Below are positions 14,394 to 20,902 of a stretch of DNA of 21,446 bases, piece by piece. Origin of the DNA: Clostridiaceae bacterium (GTDB lineage: Bacteria > Bacillota > Clostridia > Oscillospirales > Acutalibacteraceae); the NCBI GenBank assembly GCA_904501685.1, contig CAJGBX010000010.1, positions 1 through 21,446 on the forward strand, written 5' to 3'. The position numbers and the translations under genes are program-made. Numbering within the stretch: the stretch's first letter is position 1; each line of letters begins with the position of its first letter. The notes below the pieces were generated by a model that worked only from the letters and a program-made list of their open reading frames with translations, was not told the DNA's origin and did not search any database.

Positions 14394-14942
14394 TTATAGA
14401 ATTTTGCTCCAGAATTTTTTGTCAGGACGGGGTATAACGGCACTGTCAAGGAACATTCCTTTTTCGCCGGCATTAATTTTTGCACGGTCAATAGCGGCCT
14501 GGACTGCGGCAATTTCACCGGTGAGCAGGAGGTAAGACTTTCCGCACATACCGCGAGCCAAGCGAAGCTCAATCAAATCAACCAAGGCGGTTTTTGCGGC
14601 AACGTCAGCGGCAACAACTGCGGTGGCGGCCGAGAAGGTCTCGATAACACCGAGTGCATTCGGACTGTCAATCTGGCTTGTGCCGTATAGTGCCGAGAAA
14701 ATAGAATCATGCGGATTACCTAACACAAAGGTGTCAATCAGCTGCTCTCGGTCAATGTTTGCGGCGGCTTCAACTGCGGCATTAACAGCACTTAAATCAC
14801 CGCTTATAAGTGCCAAAAATTTACCGGGGCAAACAGTGTCTGCCTGAAGCAACTCAACTTCAGCGGTTTTGACCATACGGTCAGCCGCACGCATGCCGGA
14901 GGAAACGGTCTTAAATTCGACCATACCTATTGCTTTTTTCAT
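14394..14942 (-). CDS. pduT: PduT-like trimeric shell protein (BMC-T) with probable [4Fe-4S] pore
   Basis: 182 aa made of two tandem BMC domains (about 4-90 and 94-178), forming a pseudohexameric trimer in the shell. Domain 1 has VCPGKFLALISGD with Cys38; in characterised PduT, Cys38 of each subunit binds one [4Fe-4S] cluster in the central pore, and this residue and its CPGKF context are conserved here. Domain 2 contains MCGKSYLLLTGE. It starts 13 bases after pduS, whose product partners PduT in the Pdu system. Cluster-mediated electron flow across the shell is inferred. AGGAGG supports the start. Confidence 0.94.
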   Translation of the reverse strand: MKKAIGMVEFKTVSSGMRAADRMVKTAEVELLQADTVCPGKFLALISGDLSAVNAAVEAAANIDREQLIDTFVLGNPHDSIFSALYGTSQIDSPNALGVIETFSAATAVVAADVAAKTALVDLIELRLARGMCGKSYLLLTGEIAAVQAAIDRAKINAGEKGMFLDSAVIPRPDKKFWSKIL

Positions 14943-14955
14943 TTTTCATTTCCTC

Positions 14956-16284
14956 CTAGTCTACCGAAATAATTATATTTTTGTCGGTAACATCCAAAAC
15001 TGTGCCGTTAAACGGCGTATGGATACCGACGCTGAGTGCATTTTCGCAAGGCTTTGCTATAAGCTGATTTTGGGTGACCTTATCTTTCTTTTTAACAACT
15101 GCCTCGGCAGGTGCACCGATGTGCTGAGAAAGAGGTATCACAAGACGCTTTACCTTTACCTCATCATCAATAATCGGCGCCGATTTATTGTACGGGTCAA
15201 GTCCCAATCTTGCTCTGACACGGGCCAGCGGAATCATCCTGAAGGGACGTGCCGGGCTAACCTCACTCATATCGGGGTCTTGAGGCGGCTTGATGCCGTT
15301 CTTTCTCAAAGAGGCCTTGGTTGCACCTAAAAGTGCTCTCGGAGATAACCCCTGAGGGCAGGAGAAGGTCTCACAAAGTCCACAGCCTGAGCAAAATGCG
15401 GCGTTTATGTAGGGCGTAGCGTCACTCGTTACCGAATGTGCCGCGGCATTCATCAATGCACTTGGGTCAATAGGGTGGCCCAAAAGATTACGCGGACAAA
15501 GTGAGGTACAGTAGCTACACTGACAGCAGGATGACATTGCACGTCTTATATCTGTGGTAACTCTGGTTTGTTTTCTTTGAATAAAGGGAAGTGTTTTAGG
15601 CAAAACCAAAACAGCGTTAGTGGTTTTGGTAACCGGCTGCGATGCCGAGCCTATATTACCCATCATCGGTCCGCCTATAATGTAAGCAGGGTCGGCGATT
15701 GTAGCACCGCCTGCCATTTTAATCAAATTTTCCAAGGGTGTGCCAATCGGAGCATATATAGTAACGGGATTTTCAACCTCGCCGATAACGGTCACGTACT
15801 TATATGTAACCGGCTGTCCGTTAACTGCCTTATAGATGTTATAAACGGTTTCAACATTAAGTACTGTAACACCGACCGACAAAGGGATTTGACCTGCAGG
15901 TACAACCCTGCCGGTTGCTTCGTAGGTCAGCACAACCTCATCGCCTGCAGGATAGACCTCAGGCAATGTGCAAATGCTCATATTTTTAAAGGAAGTGATT
16001 TGGTTACTAAGCGCCTCGACCGTACCCTTATAGGAGGCCTTGATGCCGATAATAACCCTTTCAATTCCTGCCAATTTCGAAATTTCATTAAGTGTACTTA
16101 AAATTTCATATGTATACAATTTAAGTACCTGACGGTGTAAGCGTAAAAGTGGCTCACATTCCGCACAGTTTAAAATCAAAGTGTCGGCTTTTTCTGACAG
16201 CTTGGCATAGGTTGGAAACCCTGCGCCGCCTGCACCGACAACACCTGCTTCGCGTAAGCAGGCCTTTAATTGCTCTAAATTCAT
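14956..16284 (-). CDS. pduS: PduS-like flavo-iron-sulfur protein (RnfC family)
   Basis: 442 aa. In Pdu systems PduS is a flavin/Fe-S oxidoreductase that uses NADH to reduce cobalamin. RnfC-like features: VVGAGGAGFPTYAKL (15-29, nucleotide/flavin loop), ILNCAECEPLL, GRVVPAGQIPLSVGVTVLNVET, a ferredoxin-like domain with CxxCxxCxxxCP (CCQCSYCTSLCP) and a second set with a longer last spacer (CSGCGLCETFSCP), then a C-terminal barrel-sandwich region. Its ATG overlaps the BMC-P stop by one base (TAATG), so translation is coupled. No B12-dependent enzyme is visible, so the electron acceptor here is unknown. It may serve NAD+ regeneration through PduT instead. Confidence 0.93.
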   Translation of the reverse strand: MNLEQLKACLREAGVVGAGGAGFPTYAKLSEKADTLILNCAECEPLLRLHRQVLKLYTYEILSTLNEISKLAGIERVIIGIKASYKGTVEALSNQITSFKNMSICTLPEVYPAGDEVVLTYEATGRVVPAGQIPLSVGVTVLNVETVYNIYKAVNGQPVTYKYVTVIGEVENPVTIYAPIGTPLENLIKMAGGATIADPAYIIGGPMMGNIGSASQPVTKTTNAVLVLPKTLPFIQRKQTRVTTDIRRAMSSCCQCSYCTSLCPRNLLGHPIDPSALMNAAAHSVTSDATPYINAAFCSGCGLCETFSCPQGLSPRALLGATKASLRKNGIKPPQDPDMSEVSPARPFRMIPLARVRARLGLDPYNKSAPIIDDEVKVKRLVIPLSQHIGAPAEAVVKKKDKVTQNQLIAKPCENALSVGIHTPFNGTVLDVTDKNIIISVD

Positions 16285-16559
16285 TATTTAGCCACTCCGA
16301 GGCCTGTACCGTCGTCAACGATACCGACAATAGCGGCATCTACCGGAGCTTCGGACATATTACAGCCGACTCTTGCGGCACTGCCCAGTGCAACCAATAC
16401 CATTTCGCCGATACCGGCACCGATATTGTCAATGGCGACTATTTTTTTGTTCCTGTCGCCGAGCTCGGCAATAGGTTCAATAACCATAAACTTACAGCCG
16501 ATAAGATTTTCATTTTTTCTTGTGGAAACTACCGTTCCGACTACTTTTCCGACTATCAT
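16284..16559 (-). CDS. BMC-P pentameric vertex protein (EutN/CcmL/PduN family)
   Basis: 91 aa OB-fold protein that caps the vertices of the shell. Family pattern: MIVGKVVGTVVSTRKNENLIGCKFMVIEP, IVAIDNIGAGIGEMVLVALGSAARV and PVDAAIVGIVDD. It is the only BMC-P gene in the window, and most shells need at least one. AGGTGA precedes the ATG. It is preceded by an 85-base intercistronic gap with a stable hairpin, and its stop overlaps the pduS start. Confidence 0.95.
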   Translation of the reverse strand: MIVGKVVGTVVSTRKNENLIGCKFMVIEPIAELGDRNKKIVAIDNIGAGIGEMVLVALGSAARVGCNMSEAPVDAAIVGIVDDGTGLGVAK

Positions 16560-16588
16560 TCAGGTCACCTGTTCTTTCGTGTAATTAG

Positions 16589-16627
16589 GTTAACCGGAGG
16601 GGGAATAAATCCCCCTCGTGAGTTAAC
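16589..16627 (-). ncRNA. Intercistronic stem-loop between BMC-H and BMC-P
   Basis: Perfect 7-bp G/C stem AGGGGGA / TCCCCCT (16598-16604, 16610-16616) with a five-base loop, plus an outer GTTAAC / GTTAAC pair (16589-16594, 16622-16627). No T run follows on the minus strand, so it is not a standard terminator. A processing or stability element that raises hexamer relative to pentamer output is likely but inferred. Confidence 0.6.
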
Positions 16628-16644
16628 AAGCGATTTTCCTACAA

Positions 16645-16923
16645 TTATTTAAGAGTAGGAAGGATTTTTTCCACGTCTTCGTGAGGACGGGGAATAACAT
16701 GGGTAGCAACCAATTCGCCCAAGCGAGATGCAGAAGTAGAGCCTGCCTCAACTGCAGACTTAACTGCGCCGACATCGCCGCGTACCATAACCGATACGAG
16801 TCCGGAACCGATTTTCTCGGTACCGATGAGCTGAACGTTAGCAGCCTTAACCATAGCATCAGCAGCTTCAATTGCAGCTACCAAGCCTCTGGTTTCTACC
16901 ATACCTAATGCTTCAAGTGCCAT
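16645..16923 (-). CDS. BMC-H hexameric shell protein (PduA/EutM-like)
   Basis: 92 aa, a single canonical BMC domain: MALEALGMVETRGLVAAIEAAD, pore loop EKIGSGLVSVMVRGDVGAV and the C-terminal THVIPRPHEDVEKILP. The KIGSG pore is the small polar type used for metabolite passage in PduA. It differs from residues 38-129 of the next upstream gene at only four positions by eye, so the two arose by recent duplication or are kept alike by gene conversion. GGAGG lies before the ATG. It is a likely major facet protein of the shell. Confidence 0.96.
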   Translation of the reverse strand: MALEALGMVETRGLVAAIEAADAMVKAANVQLIGTEKIGSGLVSVMVRGDVGAVKSAVEAGSTSASRLGELVATHVIPRPHEDVEKILPTLK

Positions 16924-16958
16924 TTTTGTTTCCTCCTGATTTAATAATAATTTGCAAA

Positions 16959-17348
16959 TTATTTCAAGGTGGGGAGAATGTTCTCCACGTCACCGTGAGG
17001 GCGGGGAATTACGTGAGTAGCAACTAACTCACCCAAGCGAGATGCAGAAGCAGAGCCTGCCTCAACTGCAGACTTAACTGCACCTACGTCACCGCGAACC
17101 ATAACGGTTACGAGTCCGGAACCGATTTTCTCGGTGCCGATGAGCTGAACGTTAGCAGCCTTAACCATAGCATCAGCGGCCTCAATAGCGGCTACCAAGC
17201 CTCTGGTTTCTACCATACCTAATGCTTCAAGTGCCATTTTCTTTACCTCCTTTACGGGTGTTGTAGCTACGGCTTCTTCAACCGGCTTTACTGTAGTTTT
17301 TGCAGGGGCTTTTGCAGTAGTCTTGGCGGGTGCCTTTTTCTCTGCCAT
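16959..17348 (-). CDS. BMC-H shell protein with 37-residue N-terminal extension and internal start
   Basis: 129 aa. Residues 1-37 are low-complexity and rich in Lys, Ala, Pro and Thr, with a tandem APAKTT; residues 38-129 form a canonical BMC-H domain with KIGSG pore. Two starts look usable. The outer ATG at 17348 has AAGGCAGGT upstream, and Met38 at 17237 has a near-perfect AAAGGAGGT seven bases upstream, encoded within the extension (codons for KEV). Both a long and a short subunit are therefore expected, as in PduB/PduB', where the 37-residue extension of PduB anchors the shell to its cargo. That precedent is a BMC-T; here it is a BMC-H. The tail could face the lumen and bind enzymes or nucleic acid. 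Function of the tail is inference. Confidence 0.88.
   Translation of the reverse strand: MAEKKAPAKTTAKAPAKTTVKPVEEAVATTPVKEVKKMALEALGMVETRGLVAAIEAADAMVKAANVQLIGTEKIGSGLVTVMVRGDVGAVKSAVEAGSASASRLGELVATHVIPRPHGDVENILPTLK
17245..17253 (-). promoter_or_regulatory. Internal Shine-Dalgarno inside the extended BMC-H gene
   Basis: AAAGGAGGT on the minus strand, seven bases before the internal ATG (17235-17237). It is stronger than the site serving the annotated outer start and is in frame as coding sequence. Confidence 0.75.
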
Positions 17349-17353
17349 AAATA

Positions 17354-17647
17354 TTACCTGCCTTTCTTTGCAATTCGTGCGGCGCTGAGCTGTAAGAGAC
17401 GCCAGGTTTCCTCGTGAGGACTTGCAATTACGGCATGAGCAACCGGTTTTATAATTCCGTTTGCCAAGGCATTTTCAACTGCGGCAGTAACCGCAGAAAC
17501 GTTTCCTTGAACCACAACCGTTACAAGTCTTCCGCCTAATTTACGCTCCCAAGTAACAAATTCAACGTCGGCCGATTTGCACATAATGTCTAAACAATCT
17601 ATCGCACCGGTGACGCCCGATACTTCAATCATTCCTACTGACTTCAT
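17354..17647 (-). CDS. Divergent BMC-H shell protein with altered pore loop
   Basis: 97 aa. The BMC fold is recognisable (SVGMIEVSGVTGAIDCLDIMCKSADV, GRLVTVVVQGNVSAVTAAVENAL, HAVIASPHEETWRLL), but the pore loop is RKLGGR instead of KIGSG, and a basic C-terminal tail ends ARIAKKGR. The Arg at the pore edge would change charge and width, implying a different permeant or a minor structural role. I start at 17647 because AGGAG is eight bases upstream; the open frame extends to a TTG at 17665, which would include that ribosome site. Its stop is five bases from the extended BMC-H start, so the two are coupled. Confidence 0.9.
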   Translation of the reverse strand: MKSVGMIEVSGVTGAIDCLDIMCKSADVEFVTWERKLGGRLVTVVVQGNVSAVTAAVENALANGIIKPVAHAVIASPHEETWRLLQLSAARIAKKGR

Positions 17648-17669
17648 AGTGCGTTCTCCTAACAATCAA

Positions 17670-17945
17670 TTAAAACTTAGGGAGAATCTTTTCAACATCC
17701 TCATGAGGACGGGGGATAACGTGGGTAGCAACCAACTCGCCCAAAGTAGATGCAGTAGCTGCACCTGCTTCAACGGCGGCTTTAACTGCACCGACGTCAC
17801 CGCGTACCATAACCGATACGAGTCCCGAACCGATTTTCTCGGTTCCGATTAATACTACCTCTGCAGCCTTAACCATAGAGTCAGCTGCTTCAATTGCTGC
17901 GGTAAGACCGCGAGTTTCTATCATACCAAGTGCTTCTTTAGCCAT
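17670..17945 (-). CDS. BMC-H hexameric shell protein (PduA/EutM-like)
   Basis: 91 aa canonical BMC domain: MAKEALGMIETRGLTAAIEAADSMVKAAEV, pore loop EKIGSGLVSVMVRGDVGAV and THVIPRPHEDVEKILPKF. Closely related to the two other KIGSG paralogues but more diverged (for example EVVLIG for NVQLIG). GGAGG precedes the ATG. Probable facet hexamer. Confidence 0.96.
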   Translation of the reverse strand: MAKEALGMIETRGLTAAIEAADSMVKAAEVVLIGTEKIGSGLVSVMVRGDVGAVKAAVEAGAATASTLGELVATHVIPRPHEDVEKILPKF

Positions 17946-17968
17946 TTTAATTTCCTCCGAAAATTTAA

Positions 17969-18283
17969 TTAGTTTTTATCGAAAGCGTTGAGCTTTAACA
18001 TAGGCTCAGTATCTTCTTCCGTGCGAGTGATAATGTGTGAGGTTATAACACCCGAGACCTTTTCGGCCGCTAAGCGCGCGGCTTCAATGGCGGCCTCGAC
18101 ATCGGTTACACTTCCGCGAAACTTAATCGCTACAATCAGCGGAACATCCAAACCGTCGGGGTTGCCGGGTTTGTTTTTGTCGAAATGTTCAACCGTAACG
18201 TTGGCCGCCTTACATCCGGCGTCACACGCTACAAAGGCCGCTACAAGTCCGTAAACCTCAAGTATTCCGGTTGCTTTTCCCAT
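17969..18283 (-). CDS. BMC-H shell protein with extended pore loop
   Basis: 104 aa. BMC domain framed by ATGILEVYGLVAAFVACDAGCKAANVTVE and AIKFRGSVTDVEAAIEAARLAAEKVSGVITSHIITR. Between the second and third strands it carries a longer, Asp/Asn/Pro/Gly-rich loop (DKNKPGNPDGLDVP) where canonical hexamers have the short KIGSG pore. Extended pore loops occur in glycyl-radical BMC loci (GrpU type, where Cys residues bind an Fe-S cluster). Here the loop has no Cys, so no cluster is expected. GGGAGG lies before the ATG. It is the first shell gene after the alcohol dehydrogenase. Confidence 0.88.
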   Translation of the reverse strand: MGKATGILEVYGLVAAFVACDAGCKAANVTVEHFDKNKPGNPDGLDVPLIVAIKFRGSVTDVEAAIEAARLAAEKVSGVITSHIITRTEEDTEPMLKLNAFDKN

Positions 18284-18300
18284 TTATATAACCTCCCGGA

Positions 18301-19503
18301 TTACTTATTAACAATTGCAATCTTCAAACCTTCCATTTTAAGATTGGTTTGGAGTGCTTCGTTAATCTGCTCTAAAGGATATTTATGAGTAATCAGCTTT
18401 TCAATCGGAAGACCGATGCCCTTTGCTCTTTTCAAGAAATCAAAGGTGGTAGCATAATCTCTCAAGGTGTATACCCAAGAACCGACGGTAGTAATTTCCT
18501 TAGCACAGATATCAAAGTGCGGATTGATGGTTGCATCGCCGCCGTTGATAAAGAAGCCCAATTCACACAAGCCGCCGCCGTTGCGGATAAACTTGTAGAT
18601 GTTGCTATGTGCTACAGGAGAGCCGGTGCACTGGAATGCAAAGTCAGCATAATAGCCGCCGAAGGCATCCTTGACTGCGCCCGATAATGCTTCAATACCC
18701 TTGTGGTCCTTAAAGTTAACGGTATGGTCGGCACCCATTTCCTTGGCAAAGGAAAGTCTCTTCTCTTCACCGTCAACCGCAACAATGTTTTCAATACCCA
18801 TTGTGCGTAAAATCGCGATGCAGATAAGACCGATAGGTCCGCAGCCCTGAACAACAACACGGCTATTGAATCTGAGAATGCCGGTTGTCTTAGCACGCTC
18901 AACTGCGTGAATTAAAACTGCACAGGGTTCAATCAAAATACGTGAATCCAAATCAAGGTCACTGACATTAAATACGGTTGAGCCGCCGCGAACCAATATG
19001 TAATCACTGAACCAGCCGTTCAGGTGAATATCGTCGTCCGGCAAAAGACCGTAAACGTCAGCACCGCCGACATTCTGCTTATTCAGGTCAAACATTGTAA
19101 TGTCGGGATTATCCTTGAAAATCATACAGGTAACAACCTTGTCACCAATCTTCAAAGGTTTTCCTGCAGAGTCTTTAGTAACATTTTTACCCATTTTAAC
19201 AATCTCGCCGGTTCCTTCGTGACCGAGTGCTACCGGAATGAGGCCGAACGGGTCACGCTTGAACTCGTGTGCGTCGGTACCGCAAACGCCGCAACCCTCA
19301 ACCTTAACAAGAATGTCATCATCACCGACTGTCGGCATAGGATATTCTTTAATTTCGAATTTCTCCAAGCCGGTCAGCATTGCAACATGGGCAGTTGAAG
19401 GAACTGCACCGCCGAAAGAGGTGTTGGCGGGTGCCGAGGTACCCTTTAAATCGCCCAAAACCTGACGGACAATTGCTTCAATATTAGAAGAATTGATATC
19501 CAT
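18301..19503 (-). CDS. MDR-family zinc alcohol dehydrogenase with encapsulation peptide
   Basis: 400 aa. N-terminal amphipathic helix SSNIEAIVRQVLGDLK (5-20) and a Ser/Thr/Ala linker precede a medium-chain dehydrogenase core. Catalytic zinc motif: Cys71 in CGVCGTDAHE, His95-Glu96 in GHEGTG, and EPCAV. Rossmann motif QGCGPIGL followed by AVDGEEKR. The four-Cys structural zinc lobe of classical ADHs is absent. The likely role is NADH-linked reduction of propionaldehyde to propanol or of lactaldehyde to 1,2-propanediol inside the shell, recycling NAD+ for the aldehyde dehydrogenase. Pdu systems use the unrelated iron-type PduQ, but MDR enzymes occur in clostridial fucose/rhamnose BMC loci. AAAGGCAG precedes the ATG. 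Confidence 0.9.
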   Translation of the reverse strand: MDINSSNIEAIVRQVLGDLKGTSAPANTSFGGAVPSTAHVAMLTGLEKFEIKEYPMPTVGDDDILVKVEGCGVCGTDAHEFKRDPFGLIPVALGHEGTGEIVKMGKNVTKDSAGKPLKIGDKVVTCMIFKDNPDITMFDLNKQNVGGADVYGLLPDDDIHLNGWFSDYILVRGGSTVFNVSDLDLDSRILIEPCAVLIHAVERAKTTGILRFNSRVVVQGCGPIGLICIAILRTMGIENIVAVDGEEKRLSFAKEMGADHTVNFKDHKGIEALSGAVKDAFGGYYADFAFQCTGSPVAHSNIYKFIRNGGGLCELGFFINGGDATINPHFDICAKEITTVGSWVYTLRDYATTFDFLKRAKGIGLPIEKLITHKYPLEQINEALQTNLKMEGLKIAIVNK

Positions 19504-19508
19504 AATAC

Positions 19509-19982
19509 TTACTGCCTTTCTGAAAATATTGATTTACCGCATTCCGCTAAAGCGGTGTCCTGCTCCTCAGTGCCGCCGCTAACACCCAAGCCGCCGATAA
19601 TTTCGCCCTTTTTGTTATACAGAGGCTCACCGCCGCCGAAAATCACAATCCTACCGTTGTTGGTGAACTGTATTCCGTAAAGCGAGCCGCCGGGTTGGCT
19701 TAAGGTTTTAAGCTTTGAGGTGGACATTTTAAGAGATACCACCGTAAAGGCCTTGTTTACCGCAATGTCATAGCTTGCAATAAACGAATCGTCCATACAT
19801 TCAACCAAAACGGGATGACCGGCTCGGTTTGCGACGGCAACTACGGCGTTGACGCCCATAGCCTTAGCCTTTTCACGGACCTTTTCACTTAAAATACGTG
19901 CTTCAGCAAGTGCAATATCACTTTTAGCACCCATTTCGCGGATAACGGTATCTACTATTTCGCGTAAAGCGTTGGTGTCCAT
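19509..19982 (-). CDS. GlcG/HbpS-family protein (PduO C-terminal-like) with N-terminal helix
   Basis: 157 aa. The body (ALAEARILSEKVREKAKAMGVNAVVAVANRAGHPVLVECMDDSF, KAFTVVSLKMSTSKL, GGGEPLYNKKGEIIGGLGVSGGTEEQD) is the GlcG/HbpS fold, which binds haem in some members and forms the C-terminal domain of PduO. The N-terminal NALREIVDTVIREMG is a short amphipathic helix like those on the cargo enzymes. I start at 19982 because AAGAGGTG is correctly spaced for it; the frame opens three codons earlier at a GTG that overlaps this ribosome site. It lies between aldolase (12-base gap) and dehydrogenase (5-base gap). There is no adenosyltransferase domain, so a B12 role is not indicated. Its activity here is unknown. 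Confidence 0.87.
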   Translation of the reverse strand: MDTNALREIVDTVIREMGAKSDIALAEARILSEKVREKAKAMGVNAVVAVANRAGHPVLVECMDDSFIASYDIAVNKAFTVVSLKMSTSKLKTLSQPGGSLYGIQFTNNGRIVIFGGGEPLYNKKGEIIGGLGVSGGTEEQDTALAECGKSIFSERQ

Positions 19983-19994
19983 TAGTGACACCTC

Positions 19995-20786
19995 TTATTT
20001 GCCGAGCTGTTCAATAACACGGCGGGTGATTTCAGCAACCATATCAGCATCAGCGTGGTTACCGCAGTTACCGTTACAGCCGTGGCAGCTGGGCTTACCT
20101 TCCTTGTTATTCGGGCAAAGGTCTGCAGGATGCTTACCCTTTAAGCCGTACTGACTACGCATTGAGTACAAACGCTTAACCTGAGCATCGCTCAATTCCT
20201 TAGGACCGCCTAATTGCTTGGAGATGTAAAGCAATTTAGCATAGAATTCAACAGACTCCATCTTATGATAAGCATTTAAAAGAGTATCAGAGAAGGTAAG
20301 AGCACCGTGATTCTCGAGCAATACTGCATCAAAGGACTGTAAGTACTTGGAAATTGCATCGGGAATTTCCTCGGTGGAAGGGGTACCGTACTCAGCGATA
20401 GGAACGCAACCGAGAGCAATAACTGCTTCAGGCATAATGGGCTGAGTAAGGGGAATACCTGCAATAGCAAAGCCGGTAGCATACATAGGATGAGCGTGAA
20501 CAACCGAATTAACATCGGGACGCTCCTTATATACTCTCATATGCATCTTGATTTCGGACGAGGGCTTGAAGCCGGCATTAGCCTGAATAAGCTTACCGTC
20601 GCGGTCTACCTTACAGATGTACTCGGGGGTCATAAAGCCCTTGCTTACACCGGTAGGAGTGCAAAGGAATTCATTGTCGTTCAGCTTAACGGAGATGTTA
20701 CCGTCATTAGAAGCAACCATGCCCTTGTCGTAGATGCGCTTACCGATTTCGCAAATCTGTTTTTTGATTTCAAACTCATTAACCAT
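19995..20786 (-). CDS. Class II aldolase (fuculose/rhamnulose-1-phosphate type) with C-terminal encapsulation peptide
   Basis: 263 aa. Cleaves L-fuculose-1-P or L-rhamnulose-1-P to DHAP and L-lactaldehyde. Active-site features of the AraD/FucA family: ASNDGNISVK (25-34), catalytic Glu78 in PSSEIKMH, zinc ligands His97 and His99 in VVHAHPMYATGFA, and His160 in LLENHGAL. After the catalytic domain come a linker with Cys224, 234, 237 and 241 and a terminal helix DADMVAEITRRVIEQLGK resembling the N-terminal helices of the other cargo. First gene after the operon promoter; AAGGAG before the ATG. Fuculose versus rhamnulose substrate cannot be decided by eye; AraD-type epimerase is unlikely given the context. 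Confidence 0.92.
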   Translation of the reverse strand: MVNEFEIKKQICEIGKRIYDKGMVASNDGNISVKLNDNEFLCTPTGVSKGFMTPEYICKVDRDGKLIQANAGFKPSSEIKMHMRVYKERPDVNSVVHAHPMYATGFAIAGIPLTQPIMPEAVIALGCVPIAEYGTPSTEEIPDAISKYLQSFDAVLLENHGALTFSDTLLNAYHKMESVEFYAKLLYISKQLGGPKELSDAQVKRLYSMRSQYGLKGKHPADLCPNNKEGKPSCHGCNGNCGNHADADMVAEITRRVIEQLGK

Positions 20787-20829
20787 TTTAAGTTCTCCTT
20801 TTTTGCATTTTTTGGGATTTTATTTGATT

Positions 20830-20847
20830 ATGGTTAAATAATACCAT
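20830..20847. promoter_or_regulatory. Operator-like inverted repeat overlapping the -10 box
   Basis: ATGGT (20830-20834) and ACCAT (20843-20847), a 5-bp inverted repeat with an 8-base AT-rich spacer covering the -10 and likely start site. The DeoR or AraC protein could bind it; no second copy was seen in the window. Confidence 0.4.
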
Positions 20848-20866
20848 AAATAATAACACAAGTCAA
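20838..20866 (-). promoter_or_regulatory. Promoter of the aldolase-to-pduL operon
   Basis: On the minus strand TTGACT (20861-20866), 17-base spacer, TATTAT (20838-20843), 51 bases before the aldolase ATG. Readthrough from the upstream PduU/EutP genes remains possible because no clear terminator separates them. Confidence 0.72.
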
Positions 20867-20902
20867 TAGTAAAATCTGTCTTTTTCTTTATTTTTCTGTT
20901 TT

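Noticed and set aside
17648..17665. TTG start for the divergent BMC-H
   Set aside because: The ATG at 17647 has a well-placed AGGAG, which the longer reading would translate.
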